The notes under the pieces: generated by a model | What the model was told of the DNA's origin: nothing | The model's input: the letters and a program-made list of their open reading frames with translations, nothing else | The model's database searches: none | Part shown: one piece after another, positions 1 to 6,828 of the stretch | Numbering within the stretch: the first letter of the stretch is position 1 | Layout of the letters: each line of letters starts with the position of its first letter | Assembly: GCA_018648445.1 (NCBI GenBank) | Contig: JABGRG010000082.1 | Location: 1-19,144, forward strand | Source: Rhodospirillales bacterium | Lineage (GTDB): Bacteria; Pseudomonadota; Alphaproteobacteria; Rhodospirillales_A; JACZKS01 | DNA: 19,144 bases | Direction: 5' to 3' | Translations under genes and position numbers: made by a program

Positions 1-103
1 GATGCCGTATGCCCCGATCAAATAAGACGGTAGTCATGAATAATGTGGGCTAAGGTTCTGGGAGAAGCTGAACACAGATGTCTGTCTCGGCTTCATTGAG
101 GAG

Positions 104-523
104 ATGTCTTTTGAAACCTTTTCGACTGATGAGTATTCTGGACTTGAGTTGGAACTAGACTTTGACTCATGTGAACGTAGAAATTTCGCTGATTCTGTGG
201 TCGAAGCGAGGGGCGAAAGTATATTGCATAAACGCCAATCTCTATGCGTATCGTACAAAGAAATAGAAGAATTCACCTATGAGAACGCCGAGAGCCAAAT
301 ACCGATTCTCATCGCCGGAATGGCCGGCGCCCTTGGTGTTAAAGATATTGACCCCGATAAACTCGAACGAGGTGATAGTCTTTATGCTTTAATGGGATGC
401 AATAACGTTCTCACCACATCTCTTGAAAAATCTATTACACTTCATTTCGATATCCTGGACGGGGCGGGTAGGTTAATCACGGTTGGAAATGCGATTGATT
501 TTGCGAAAAACATGCTGTCGTAA
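104..523 (+). CDS. Hypothetical protein, 139 aa, family not recognised
   Basis: I do not recognise this protein. It is acidic at the N-terminus (a run rich in E, L and D around residues 11-20), has no signal peptide or clear membrane segment, and has a short hydrophobic patch near residues 65-75 (ILIAGMAGALG). The start ATG at 104 follows GAGGAG directly, which is tight for a ribosome binding site. The frame stays open upstream to a TAA at 41-43, so the N-terminus could be longer or truncated. Its A+T content is clearly higher than that of the catabolic genes further right, suggesting acquired DNA. It stands alone, with no co-directional partner in the window. That it is expressed is inferred only from ORF length and start context. 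Confidence 0.45.
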   Translation: MSFETFSTDEYSGLELELDFDSCERRNFADSVVEARGESILHKRQSLCVSYKEIEEFTYENAESQIPILIAGMAGALGVKDIDPDKLERGDSLYALMGCNNVLTTSLEKSITLHFDILDGAGRLITVGNAIDFAKNMLS

Positions 524-912
524 AACATCAGGCTTACAATTCAGATATCTAAAGCGGACCTTGACCTATTTTGCCCGCCGTTATCATGGCCGCGATCAAA
601 CCGCGCGTATTTTGTTGTTTCCGAAACTCATTTCAGATGGACGGCATCGTCACATTCTGATTGGGCAGTGTGTGATGTCAGCGCCTATGGCTACGACTGC
701 TGGTCGTACAGGTCCAACAATCCCTGATATTTTAGCTTGCGGGGAGGGTTGTCCACACCTGCCGAACGAGCTCGTGGCAAACATCCAGCAACGGCAGGCG
801 TCCGATAACCCTTAACAGGAACGGGCGTCGGAGCCGGTCACGAGAAAGGGCTGCTGCAGGGCTTAGAGCGGACATTCATCTATTCAGATGGGCGCGTAGT
901 TCAGGTGCAAAT
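524..912. other. Gap without a supported gene
   Basis: No convincing gene is seen here. One plus-strand frame stays open across roughly 483-815, but its translation is arginine-, proline- and cysteine-rich and starts inside the preceding gene, so it is not called. The stretch holds one copy of a 22-bp repeat (669-690) that recurs at 7037-7058. It runs up to the tRNA-like remnant at 913. Confidence 0.5.
669..690 (+). repeat. 22-bp direct repeat, copy 1 of 2
   Basis: The 22 bases starting TGTGTGATGTCAGCG recur at 7037-7058 in the same orientation with a single C/T difference (21 of 22 identical). The two copies bracket the recombinase and excisionase region, about 6.3 kb apart. The flanking bases do not match, so the repeat is short and sharply bounded. 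It could be a footprint of an element end, a remnant of a common sequence, or chance conservation. Confidence 0.6.
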
Positions 913-939
913 AACGTCGGTTGCGTGCCCCCGCAACCA
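913..939 (+). other. Decayed tRNA-fMet 3' end (att-like remnant)
   Basis: The bases resemble the last part of a bacterial initiator tRNA. GTCGGTT (916-922) corresponds to the 5' T-arm strand, and GCCCCCGCAACCA (927-939) to the acceptor strand with discriminator A and CCA. About ten bases of the T-loop and 3' T-stem are missing, and no upstream tRNA body (anticodon or D arm) is visible, so this is not a functional tRNA. It runs straight into a strong terminator hairpin, as a tRNA 3' end often does. tRNA 3' ends are classic integration sites, so I read this as a leftover of integration or recombination. Confidence 0.5.
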
Positions 940-977
940 ATAAAACAGCCCCCCAAGCGGGGGCTTTTTTATTGGTT
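935..977. terminator. Rho-independent terminator, bidirectional
   Basis: Left arm 935-953 and right arm 959-977 are complementary over 19 positions with one mismatch, around the loop CAAGC. The GC-rich core (AGCCCCC/GGGGGCT) is followed by TTTTTT on the plus strand, and the A/T-rich outer stem gives a T-rich tail on the minus strand too. It would terminate transcription from both sides. It would also block the minus-strand recombinase operon from reading further left. Confidence 0.8.
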
Positions 978-1001
978 AGGGTGGCTCGGATGGTGAACCT
1001 G

Positions 1002-1028
1002 GCAAAACAGACTAACAGACTGTTTTGC
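1002..1028. repeat. 9-9-9 perfect inverted repeat, candidate recombination site
   Basis: Arms GCAAAACAG (1002-1010) and CTGTTTTGC (1020-1028) are perfectly complementary around a 9-base spacer (1011-1019). This geometry resembles the core sites of tyrosine recombinases, which bind two inverted arms about a short asymmetric crossover region. It lies between the two tRNA-fMet remnants and downstream of two tyrosine recombinase genes. It has no T-tract, so it is not an obvious terminator. The site function is inference. Confidence 0.4.
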
Positions 1029-1081
1029 AAAGGTTCTGCACGAGGCGCGCAGCGCCGAAGTGGACGGAGCGCAGCGACGAC

Positions 1082-1101
1082 AAATCCTACCCCCGCAACC
1101 A
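1082..1101 (+). other. tRNA-fMet 3'-end fragment, att core candidate
   Basis: These 20 bases, ending CCTACCCCCGCAACCA, match the T-loop, 3' T-stem and acceptor end of an initiator tRNA. Upstream identity stops abruptly after AAATCC, where unrelated sequence begins. On the minus strand the same bases encode MVAGVGF, the start of the MVAGVGFEPTTFGL tail that arises when a recombinase frame reads antisense into tRNA-fMet. Such a short retained 3' end is what an attachment-site core looks like after integration at a tRNA. No intact tRNA is present in the window. Confidence 0.6.
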
Positions 1102-1103
1102 TC

Positions 1104-1142
1104 AAGAACGTACCGCCGTCTCCGCAAGGGGCGGCGGTTCTT
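1104..1142. repeat. Strong GC-rich hairpin with GCAA tetraloop
   Basis: CCGCCG(T)CTCC (1113-1123) pairs with GGGGCGGCGG (1128-1137) around GCAA, with one bulged T. AAGAA (1104-1108) can pair with TTCTT (1138-1142) beyond a small bulge. It adjoins the tRNA-fMet fragment on its 3' side, where a tRNA terminator would sit, but has no proper T-tract. It is also within the extended reading frame of the serine recombinase. It could slow or terminate transcription weakly. Confidence 0.5.
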
Positions 1143-1477
1143 ATTTGGTGCACGAAATCCAATATCGCCGCCAGGGCGCCAACGAGAACGACGTCGCACT
1201 CACCACGCTTCTCTCCCGGATGAACCTCAATGCGTTCGATGAGCGTGCGGATGATCGTGAACGCTTCGGTGCGCGCGTTGTCGTCTGATAGGAGATCACG
1301 AAGTGCCGCCACCTTGCGGCGATAAAGTTCGAGAAGATTGGGGAGAATCTCGACTTCGTCCTCGGGAAGCCTCATTTTCAGTTCGGCTTCGATCTCGGCC
1401 TTCCGGTGCTCCAAATCGGTCAGTTCGGGACCGACAGACCCCGGGTCACCGGTTCCGCCGACGATGAACTCGAGACA

Positions 1478-2695
1478 TCATTTGATGCCTCGTTCGACTT
1501 TTTGCATATCTTTGAGAAGGGCGCGTTCGTGGCCATATCGTTGTTTGCGAAGCCGTGAGACCTCTGTCCTGAACTCTTCGACAAAGATGCCCACGAGATC
1601 CTCATTACCGACCAAGATCTCTTCCAGTCCATTGAGTACGCGGTCTTCAAGTTCGTGGGCGGCGATGCCGCGATCACTGTTGCAGGTTCCCTTCTCGCGC
1701 CGGGCTGAACAGTAATATCGATCCCGCTTTGCGATGGTCATGCCGCCACCGCAGACGCCGCACTTGATGAGGCCGCTTAGAAGGCGCTTTTTGGTCTGGC
1801 GCTTGTTGCCAGCATGTGATGTGTATCGCGCTTTGATGGTCTGGACGGCGTTCCAGGAGTCTTCGTCGATGATGCGTAAATGCGGCACGTCCTTCACGAC
1901 CCACTCGTGTTCCGGATTGAGGCGGGAGATCCGTTTGCCCGTGTCCGGGTCTTTGACGAACCGTTGCCGATTATAGGTGATGCGACCGAGGTAAAGCTCG
2001 TTGTTGAGAATGCCGTTGCGGCGCTGGCGGCTGCCATTGATGGTAGAGGCATTCCATTGTCCACCACGCGGGCTGGGGACGCGTTCGGCGTTGAGGCGAC
2101 CAGCAATATGGCGGGGCGCCATGCCTTGTGCATATTCCGTGAAGATTCGCCTGACGATCACGGCTTCATCAGGGTCGATCTCACGCTCGCCCGTGGAGGC
2201 GGTGCCATCGTCAAGAATGCAGCGAATGATCCGGTAACCATAGCTGTTGCCGCCCGGAATTTTACCTGCTTCGACCCGACCACGTTGACCACGCCGGGTC
2301 TTGGCGGCGAGGTCCTTGAGGAAGAGCGCATTCATGGTCCCCTTGAGACCGACATGCAGCTCGTTGATTTCGCCTTCTGACAGGGTGACGATGCGAACAT
2401 CTGCGTGGCTCAGGCGCTTGTAGATGGCGGCAATGTCTTCCTGATCGCGGCTGATGCGATCGAGCGCTTCGGCGATCAGCACATCGCACTCGCCCCGTTT
2501 GGCGGCATCCAAAAGAGAAAGCATACCGGGGCGGTTGCTTAAGTTGCCGCCACTGATGGCGTAATCGGTAAAGATGTCACCCACGGTGAAGCCATCGGTC
2601 TCGGCCCGCTCTCGGCACAGACGGACCTGATCATCAATCGAGGCCTCGGACTGCAGGTCCGACGAATACCGGGCATAGATGGCGGCGCGGGTCAT
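1478..2695 (-). CDS. Large serine recombinase, truncated by an in-frame TGA
   Basis: This is a site-specific recombinase of the resolvase/invertase superfamily, large-serine type. The N-terminal catalytic domain (about residues 1-145) has the nucleophile motif YARYSSD and the conserved ALDRISRD segment. A recombinase domain follows (about 165-270). A zinc ribbon lies near 310-340 (KCGVCGGGM, then YYCSARREKGTC). The frame stops after KVERGIK at residue 405, whereas relatives run to about 500-550 residues; family sequence continues in the same frame after the TGA. Relatives typically have Arg here (GIKRCLEF), so a single CGA-to-TGA change is the simplest cause. Loss of the C-terminal helical part probably impairs activity. 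The start ATG follows the stop of the upstream tyrosine recombinase by 12 nt, with AAGAGG as ribosome binding site. Confidence 0.85.
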   Translation of the reverse strand: MTRAAIYARYSSDLQSEASIDDQVRLCRERAETDGFTVGDIFTDYAISGGNLSNRPGMLSLLDAAKRGECDVLIAEALDRISRDQEDIAAIYKRLSHADVRIVTLSEGEINELHVGLKGTMNALFLKDLAAKTRRGQRGRVEAGKIPGGNSYGYRIIRCILDDGTASTGEREIDPDEAVIVRRIFTEYAQGMAPRHIAGRLNAERVPSPRGGQWNASTINGSRQRRNGILNNELYLGRITYNRQRFVKDPDTGKRISRLNPEHEWVVKDVPHLRIIDEDSWNAVQTIKARYTSHAGNKRQTKKRLLSGLIKCGVCGGGMTIAKRDRYYCSARREKGTCNSDRGIAAHELEDRVLNGLEEILVGNEDLVGIFVEEFRTEVSRLRKQRYGHERALLKDMQKVERGIK

Positions 2696-2707
2696 GGCGG
2701 GCCTCTT

Positions 2708-3778
2708 TCAATCGCCCCGAAGGGTTCCAATGGTGTCCTGGTAGCGGCGGGCTGCGTCCAGACTGCTAGCCTGGTTGTAGTACCGCTCGGCGGTATCGGC
2801 GCGGGCATGACCCAAGATCGGCATAATGATGCCGACATGGGCCGGGTCCGCGGTCGCGATCGAGGTTGCCGCGCAATCGCGGAAGAGGTGCGGGTTAACG
2901 GAGAAGCCGAAGCGTTCGCGGGTCCGGCGGCAGATGTGCTCGCGAATATGGGAACGCCCCAGTGCCGTGCCGTGCTCGGAGATCCAGAGCGCCTTGCCTG
3001 GGCATCTGCGCCAATGGCGTCCCCGTCTCGACAACAGGCGGGGCCGGTAGAGGTCGAGATATTCACTGATCGGTTCGGTCAAGTTGGTGGGCAGAGTGAA
3101 CTCGAGCGGGCGACGGTTCTTGACCTCGGCGGCCGGAAAGACGAGCCAGAAGGCGTCTCCTTCCCGGAGAAGATGACGGTCAATCTCGATGGAGCTTAGA
3201 TTGCCGATGCGGATCGGCCGGACGGCCAGGAGGGCGATCATCAATCCATCGCGATAGAGACCGGCCCCCTTGAGTGGCGTGGGACTTGCCGGCGCGATCT
3301 CCATCAATCGCCGGCCGAGGGCGTAAAGATCGCGGATCGGCACGATGCGCGAACGCTTGTCCGAGATCGGCTTGGCGGTTCGCTTCAAATGGGCGATCGC
3401 CGTTCGTAGGAACGGAAACACCCGCTCTGGGGCCAAGGCGCGGGCGACGGTTAAGTGGCTGATCAAATAGTTGTGCACGGTAATAGGCGCCAGCTTCGAA
3501 GAGAGACGTTCGACGAAGGCACGCAAGCTTTCACGGTCGAGGTTATCCAGACCGCTACGGAGATTAGCCATGTGGAATTGGGTCGAGAGGAAGCCGAGCC
3601 AGCGGCCGTAGGCGGACTCGAAGGCCTGAATGCTGGCGGCTGGGTATTTTGAAAGTCGACCACCCTCATCGAGCCAGCCGACGGGCCGCGTGGCTTCGTG
3701 CCAAGCCGCCTGATCACACGCCGGCCAGTCGGGAACGCGCAAGATGGGAAGATCGAGCTTGCGTCGGGTGACGATCAT
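2708..3778 (-). CDS. Tyrosine recombinase/integrase, 356 aa
   Basis: This is a phage-integrase-family site-specific recombinase. The first catalytic Arg lies in the segment PIRIGNLS. HLFRDCA follows (His about 297, Arg about 300), then ILGHARAD (His about 324), and the Tyr nucleophile in ERYYNQ (about 333/334). The N-terminal part (about 60-130) would form the SAM-like core-binding domain. An earlier in-frame ATG exists at 3820, but it lies inside the upstream gene. I choose the ATG at 3778 because the upstream stop (TGA, 3782-3780) is one base before it (TGA-C-ATG), a classic translational-coupling arrangement. It is the middle gene of a three-recombinase operon. Element-specific integration or excision is inferred. 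Confidence 0.88.
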   Translation of the reverse strand: MIVTRRKLDLPILRVPDWPACDQAAWHEATRPVGWLDEGGRLSKYPAASIQAFESAYGRWLGFLSTQFHMANLRSGLDNLDRESLRAFVERLSSKLAPITVHNYLISHLTVARALAPERVFPFLRTAIAHLKRTAKPISDKRSRIVPIRDLYALGRRLMEIAPASPTPLKGAGLYRDGLMIALLAVRPIRIGNLSSIEIDRHLLREGDAFWLVFPAAEVKNRRPLEFTLPTNLTEPISEYLDLYRPRLLSRRGRHWRRCPGKALWISEHGTALGRSHIREHICRRTRERFGFSVNPHLFRDCAATSIATADPAHVGIIMPILGHARADTAERYYNQASSLDAARRYQDTIGTLRGD

Positions 3779-3779
3779 G

Positions 3780-5492
3780 TCAGCGTCTCCCCTTATTTGC
3801 GGGAGCATCCCGGAAGCCATCGATCACCTGACCATACCGGCTCATGGCTTCGTTCTGCTCGAAGGACGCGTAGAATTCGATCGTCGTCTGGATGTTATTG
3901 TGACCGAGCAGTTGGCGAACGGATTCGTATTGGCCCGGGTTGATCTTGAGAAATAGAAGGGCACCGATATGGCGGAACAGATGGGGGTTCACACGGAGAC
4001 CAACCTCTTTGTAAACGGCGTCGGTGATGTTGCGGCGAAGCGCCGTATCGTGCTTGGGCGCGCCGGACCGGCCGGGGAACAGCAACGACGAAGGATGGCC
4101 GTTGGTGAGCAGGGGTTGATAGATCTGCATGTAGGTCTCGATCAATTCCATGACCCGGGGCGGGATGGGGAATTCGAGGTCCACGTCGTTCTTGACCTCG
4201 GCGGCGGGAATGACCAGTTGGAACTGCCGATCGTCGACCGAGAAGGCGTGCCGGAAATGCCTTTGCCGATCAAGGCACCGGAGATTGTTGAGGCGCAAGG
4301 GGGCAACGCTTAAAAGCGCGATGGCGACGGCGGTTTGCACCTTGAGGGCCGATCGCGTATCGACGGGCCGCCGACGGGCGTCTTCCATAATCTTGTCAGG
4401 GAGATTGAGAAACGTGCGGATGACGTCATCCGACGTGAACTGGCGCAACCGGTCCCGGTTTTTCTCGGTCATGCCGTGCCGGTTTATCTTCAACTTGCGA
4501 GTCCATGCCCCGATCTGCCGGATGCTGTCTTCGGGAAGTGACGCCCAGTGTCGGGCTATGGCGAGTGCCAGCAAAAGCATGTCGGAGACGTGCTGGTTGG
4601 GCTCGCCGTCATTGCGATCCATCAAAAAATGGAGGCCGCGCTTCAGGTTCTCCGGGCTCACCAGGTCGGCAAGGCTTTTCAGGTTGGAGGGATCGACCTT
4701 GGAGAGGATCTCTGCCGAGGCTAGGCGGCGCAGCATGCGATCGCGTTGAATTGCTGTTGCGGGGCGAACCAGCTGGGGCGGGGTATTGTCGGCGAAGGGA
4801 TCGGGGTGCAGCGAGGCTTTTTTGAAGGCTTGGGCATCGGCGGACAGGGCCTGTGGCAGTTGCTCCCAGGAAAACGTATATGAGTTCTTGACGGTCCGTG
4901 TCGCGAGTCGGGGAACGGCAGCGGATGGGTCGGTGGCGACGAACCGGTTCCAGATGCGGATCACGTCCTTGACGGTTCGATCCGGCGTTTTGCTCAGTTG
5001 GTTGAGATCGAGATAATCAAAGAACCGTTGAACGATCTCATCACCGACGTCCCCTGGTGAAACCTGCAGGCTGCAACAGAAACGTCCAAACCGGCGCAAG
5101 GTGGATCGTCGCGCGGCGTCGGGGGCCATCACCGCGACGGCCTCCCAAGCTTCCGTCAAGGGAACCCGCTCCGGGGAAACATTGACCGATAGCCCAGACA
5201 ATCGGATGGCGCGGTTGGTGCCGGAACGCACGTTGCGCCAGCGGGTCGACGATAACCCCAGAGCGCCGGGTGAGGCGTTGGCGATCAGGCGGCGCAAGGT
5301 AGGCGCATGGATGGAAACGAGCCCGAGATCGCGATCCAAAACCCGGCCGAGGGTTCGAACGGCCGAAGCCATGTTGCGGTGAGCCTGCTTGGAGACTGAC
5401 AGTGACGGGAGCAGCGCAAGGACATCGTTCAAGGTCGGGCCGGCACTGTCGGTGCCGGGATCTTGCGATAATGATGGCCGTATGATGGACAT
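3780..5492 (-). CDS. Large tyrosine recombinase/integrase, 570 aa
   Basis: This is a phage-integrase-superfamily recombinase with a long N-terminal region (about 1-370) and the catalytic domain at the C-terminus. Visible catalytic features are Arg in APLRLNNL (around residue 410), HLFRHIG (His about 504, Arg about 507), LLGHNNIQT (His about 531) and the Tyr of EFYASF (about 541). It is far longer than a typical integrase of 300-400 residues, as is common for the first member of recombinase pairs and trios in mobile elements such as Tn554 and RIT elements. The start ATG at 5492 has GAGGG six bases upstream. It heads the operon and its stop abuts the next start, so the three proteins are probably made together. 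Confidence 0.88.
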   Translation of the reverse strand: MSIIRPSLSQDPGTDSAGPTLNDVLALLPSLSVSKQAHRNMASAVRTLGRVLDRDLGLVSIHAPTLRRLIANASPGALGLSSTRWRNVRSGTNRAIRLSGLSVNVSPERVPLTEAWEAVAVMAPDAARRSTLRRFGRFCCSLQVSPGDVGDEIVQRFFDYLDLNQLSKTPDRTVKDVIRIWNRFVATDPSAAVPRLATRTVKNSYTFSWEQLPQALSADAQAFKKASLHPDPFADNTPPQLVRPATAIQRDRMLRRLASAEILSKVDPSNLKSLADLVSPENLKRGLHFLMDRNDGEPNQHVSDMLLLALAIARHWASLPEDSIRQIGAWTRKLKINRHGMTEKNRDRLRQFTSDDVIRTFLNLPDKIMEDARRRPVDTRSALKVQTAVAIALLSVAPLRLNNLRCLDRQRHFRHAFSVDDRQFQLVIPAAEVKNDVDLEFPIPPRVMELIETYMQIYQPLLTNGHPSSLLFPGRSGAPKHDTALRRNITDAVYKEVGLRVNPHLFRHIGALLFLKINPGQYESVRQLLGHNNIQTTIEFYASFEQNEAMSRYGQVIDGFRDAPANKGRR

Positions 5493-5523
5493 GAGTACCC
5501 TCGTGATGACACCAGAGGACTAT

Positions 5524-5553
5524 AGTATAAAATAATTAAACCGAAAGTAATGG
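5524..5553 (-). promoter_or_regulatory. Candidate promoter for the recombinase operon
   Basis: On the minus strand a TATACT box (5529-5524), one mismatch from the consensus -10, lies about 32 bases before the ATG at 5492. No good -35 hexamer occurs at 16-18 bp. Instead the region is occupied by the AATTAAAC-type repeat, which suggests an activator- or repressor-controlled promoter. This is inference from position and sequence only. Confidence 0.35.
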
Positions 5554-5584
5554 AATACCACGCATTCAATTAAACGAACGTAAT
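5534..5584. repeat. Two direct repeats overlapping the recombinase promoter
   Basis: AATTAAACCGAAAGTAAT (5534-5551) and AATTAAACGAACGTAAT (5568-5584) are near-identical, with one single-base gap and one substitution, and are spaced 34 bp start to start. They lie in the AT-rich gap just upstream of the first recombinase start. They are candidate binding sites for the small excisionase-like protein encoded next door, or arm sites for a recombinase. Confidence 0.5.
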
Positions 5585-5618
5585 TATTTAACAAGAAAAT
5601 ACAAAATATTTATATATT

Positions 5619-5647
5619 AAAGATGATCAACGTAAATCAAAGATGAT
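5619..5647. repeat. Short direct repeat in the AT-rich gap
   Basis: AAAGATGAT occurs at 5619-5627 and again at 5639-5647, exactly 20 bp apart, about two helical turns. This would place two bound proteins on the same face of the DNA. It lies just downstream of the excisionase-like gene. The function is unknown, and the repeat is short enough to be chance in AT-rich sequence. Confidence 0.3.
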
Positions 5648-5664
5648 TTCTAACAATTACATTA

Positions 5665-5859
5665 TTATCGGTTTTGCGAGAGAAGCCGGTTTAGGTCCGT
5701 CTCCGAAATTCGGATCGAACGGCCGAGGCGGTGAACCGAAAGAGAGCCCGCGTCGATCCAGCGCCGTACTGTCTTTGTGCTGACTTTGAGATGATCCGCA
5801 GCCTCGGTGACCGTATACAGGGTGGGAAGAGATCGGGTCGTGGAATTAGATGCGCTCAT
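5665..5859 (-). CDS. Excisionase-family helix-turn-helix protein, 64 aa
   Basis: This is a small DNA-binding protein of the excisionase/AlpA type (winged helix of the MerR-like superfamily). The domain fills residues 14-60: YTVTEAADHLKVS is the first helix and turn, TKTVRRWIDAG the recognition helix, then a wing with GRSIRI and a terminal helix (SETDLNRLL). Such proteins direct excision by bending attachment-site DNA, or act as element transcription regulators. Its start overlaps the end of the 62-aa gene upstream as ATGA (5859-5856), so the two are translationally coupled. It is followed by a 170-bp AT-rich gap containing direct repeats and then the recombinase operon, on the same strand. 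A role in controlling that element is inferred. Confidence 0.8.
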   Translation of the reverse strand: MSASNSTTRSLPTLYTVTEAADHLKVSTKTVRRWIDAGSLSVHRLGRSIRISETDLNRLLSQNR

Positions 5860-6044
5860 TGGGGTCGCTCCGGTTCCTGTTGGGCGACATATTCCGCCGC
5901 GGCTTGCCGGGCCAGTAGGTGGGCGAGGGAATGGAGGGCAGAGCTAGCAACGTTTGCCGAATTGTTCGACGCCGCGTAACCCTCCCGCTCCGCTTCCGAA
6001 GATAGCGGTGGTTTGCGCTGTACGGGGTGCTCGACTTTCGGCAT
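5856..6044 (-). CDS. Small hypothetical protein, 62 aa
   Basis: I do not recognise this protein. It is polar and charged at the N-terminus and rich in Ala, Ser and Asn from about residue 24 on (a possible helix around SALHSLAHLLARQAAAEYVAQQ, residues 36-57). It has no signal peptide or membrane segment. Support comes from context: its last codons overlap the start of the excisionase-like gene (ATGA), and both are on the strand of the recombinase operon. Its own ribosome binding site is weak. It may be an element accessory protein. Confidence 0.5.
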   Translation of the reverse strand: MPKVEHPVQRKPPLSSEAEREGYAASNNSANVASSALHSLAHLLARQAAAEYVAQQEPERPQ

Positions 6045-6165
6045 CTACGCTCGTTCCAAGGGCCAACTGGCGATGAAAATTCGAGCGGAGCATTACAGAA
6101 TGACGGACGTGCGTTAGGTCCCGAAAAACGGGCAGAAGCGGGGAGTTATGGGACCTTGCGAAAGG

Positions 6166-6828
6166 TCATGATTCGTCTTCAGGGACTTCGGCCTCGCTGT
6201 CCTTGAGGCGTTTCCAACGCTTGGCGATGGCCGTTGGCGAGGCTTCGGTTTTAGGCAGGAAAGAGCTGATAGTGGCAACGACGAATTGGATGAATAGAGA
6301 CTTTCGCGAATGGGGCAGATCGTAACTATCGACATCTTGCCCGGTGACCTCGATAAATAGAGTGGCGAGCTCAATGAGGGCCGTGTCCTGGAGGGTCTTT
6401 CGTGGGGCGCCCTCGTGGTTACACATAATGTGAAAAACCTTTGCCGTGTTAGCCGCCGCGCGGAGAGCCGCGAGGGACTTCATGGTGTCTGCCAAATGTG
6501 CTGAGCCGTAGGCGTCGCGGTCTCGCAATCGCGCCCCCAGCTCTGCACGCACTTCCGATCCGTCCACGAGCTTCAGGAGCTTGTCGGTGGTACCGGCTAT
6601 TTCTCCGAATGTGGCAGCCAGTTCGCCCTCGGATTGCCGGAGCGTGGCGAATTCGTGGAAGGCCGTGGTAAAGGGGTCCTTGCTTCCGGGCAGTCCGAGG
6701 GCCGCTATCAGATCATCGAGACGGCTTCGTAATAATTCCGCGTCCATGGAAGGAGCTTCGCGAACCCGCTTGATGATACCCCAGATCGTCCCGAACTCGT
6801 CCGCAGAGTAATTGTAGATGACGTTCAT
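6166..6828 (-). CDS. Hypothetical protein, 220 aa, predicted helical
   Basis: I do not recognise the family. The sequence looks almost entirely helical and soluble, with long Leu/Ala/Glu-rich stretches (residues 30-90 and 105-135) and a Lys/Arg- then Glu/Asp-rich C-terminus ending PEDES. There is no signal peptide and no catalytic motif I can name. A Cys/His pair (IMCNHEG, about residue 133) is too little to call a metal site. The ATG at 6828 has only a weak ribosome binding site. It is co-directional with the excisionase/recombinase block but separated from it by about 120 bp. Its coding character (normal amino-acid balance, good length) supports a real gene. A cargo or accessory role in the element is a guess. 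Confidence 0.6.
   Translation of the reverse strand: MNVIYNYSADEFGTIWGIIKRVREAPSMDAELLRSRLDDLIAALGLPGSKDPFTTAFHEFATLRQSEGELAATFGEIAGTTDKLLKLVDGSEVRAELGARLRDRDAYGSAHLADTMKSLAALRAAANTAKVFHIMCNHEGAPRKTLQDTALIELATLFIEVTGQDVDSYDLPHSRKSLFIQFVVATISSFLPKTEASPTAIAKRWKRLKDSEAEVPEDES

Larger units (their letters stand above)
1082..1477 (-). pseudogene. Detached C-terminal part of the serine recombinase
   Basis: This is the same minus-strand frame as the serine recombinase upstream, beyond its TGA at 1478-1480. It continues with typical C-terminal sequence of the family: CLEFIVGG, then a charged helical stretch (LTDLEHRKAEIEAEL), then the segment around RTLIERIEVHPG and the terminal region ending in FLMVAGVGF over the tRNA remnant. 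The frame remains open past the tRNA fragment to about 884, but that tail crosses the terminator and is not real protein. It has no ribosome binding site of its own. It is probably untranslated unless the TGA is read through. Confidence 0.65.

Noticed and set aside
483..815. Plus-strand open frame of 110 codons
   Set aside because: It begins inside the preceding gene, has poor amino-acid balance and no ribosome binding site.
865..940. Complete tRNA gene ending at the CCA near 939
   Set aside because: Only the 3' T-arm and acceptor pieces fit. No anticodon arm, D arm or 5' acceptor strand could be laid out upstream.
1478..1480. TGA as a programmed selenocysteine or readthrough codon
   Set aside because: Serine recombinases have no selenocysteine at this non-catalytic site, and a CGA-to-TGA mutation is simpler. 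No structure like a selenocysteine element was evident just after it.
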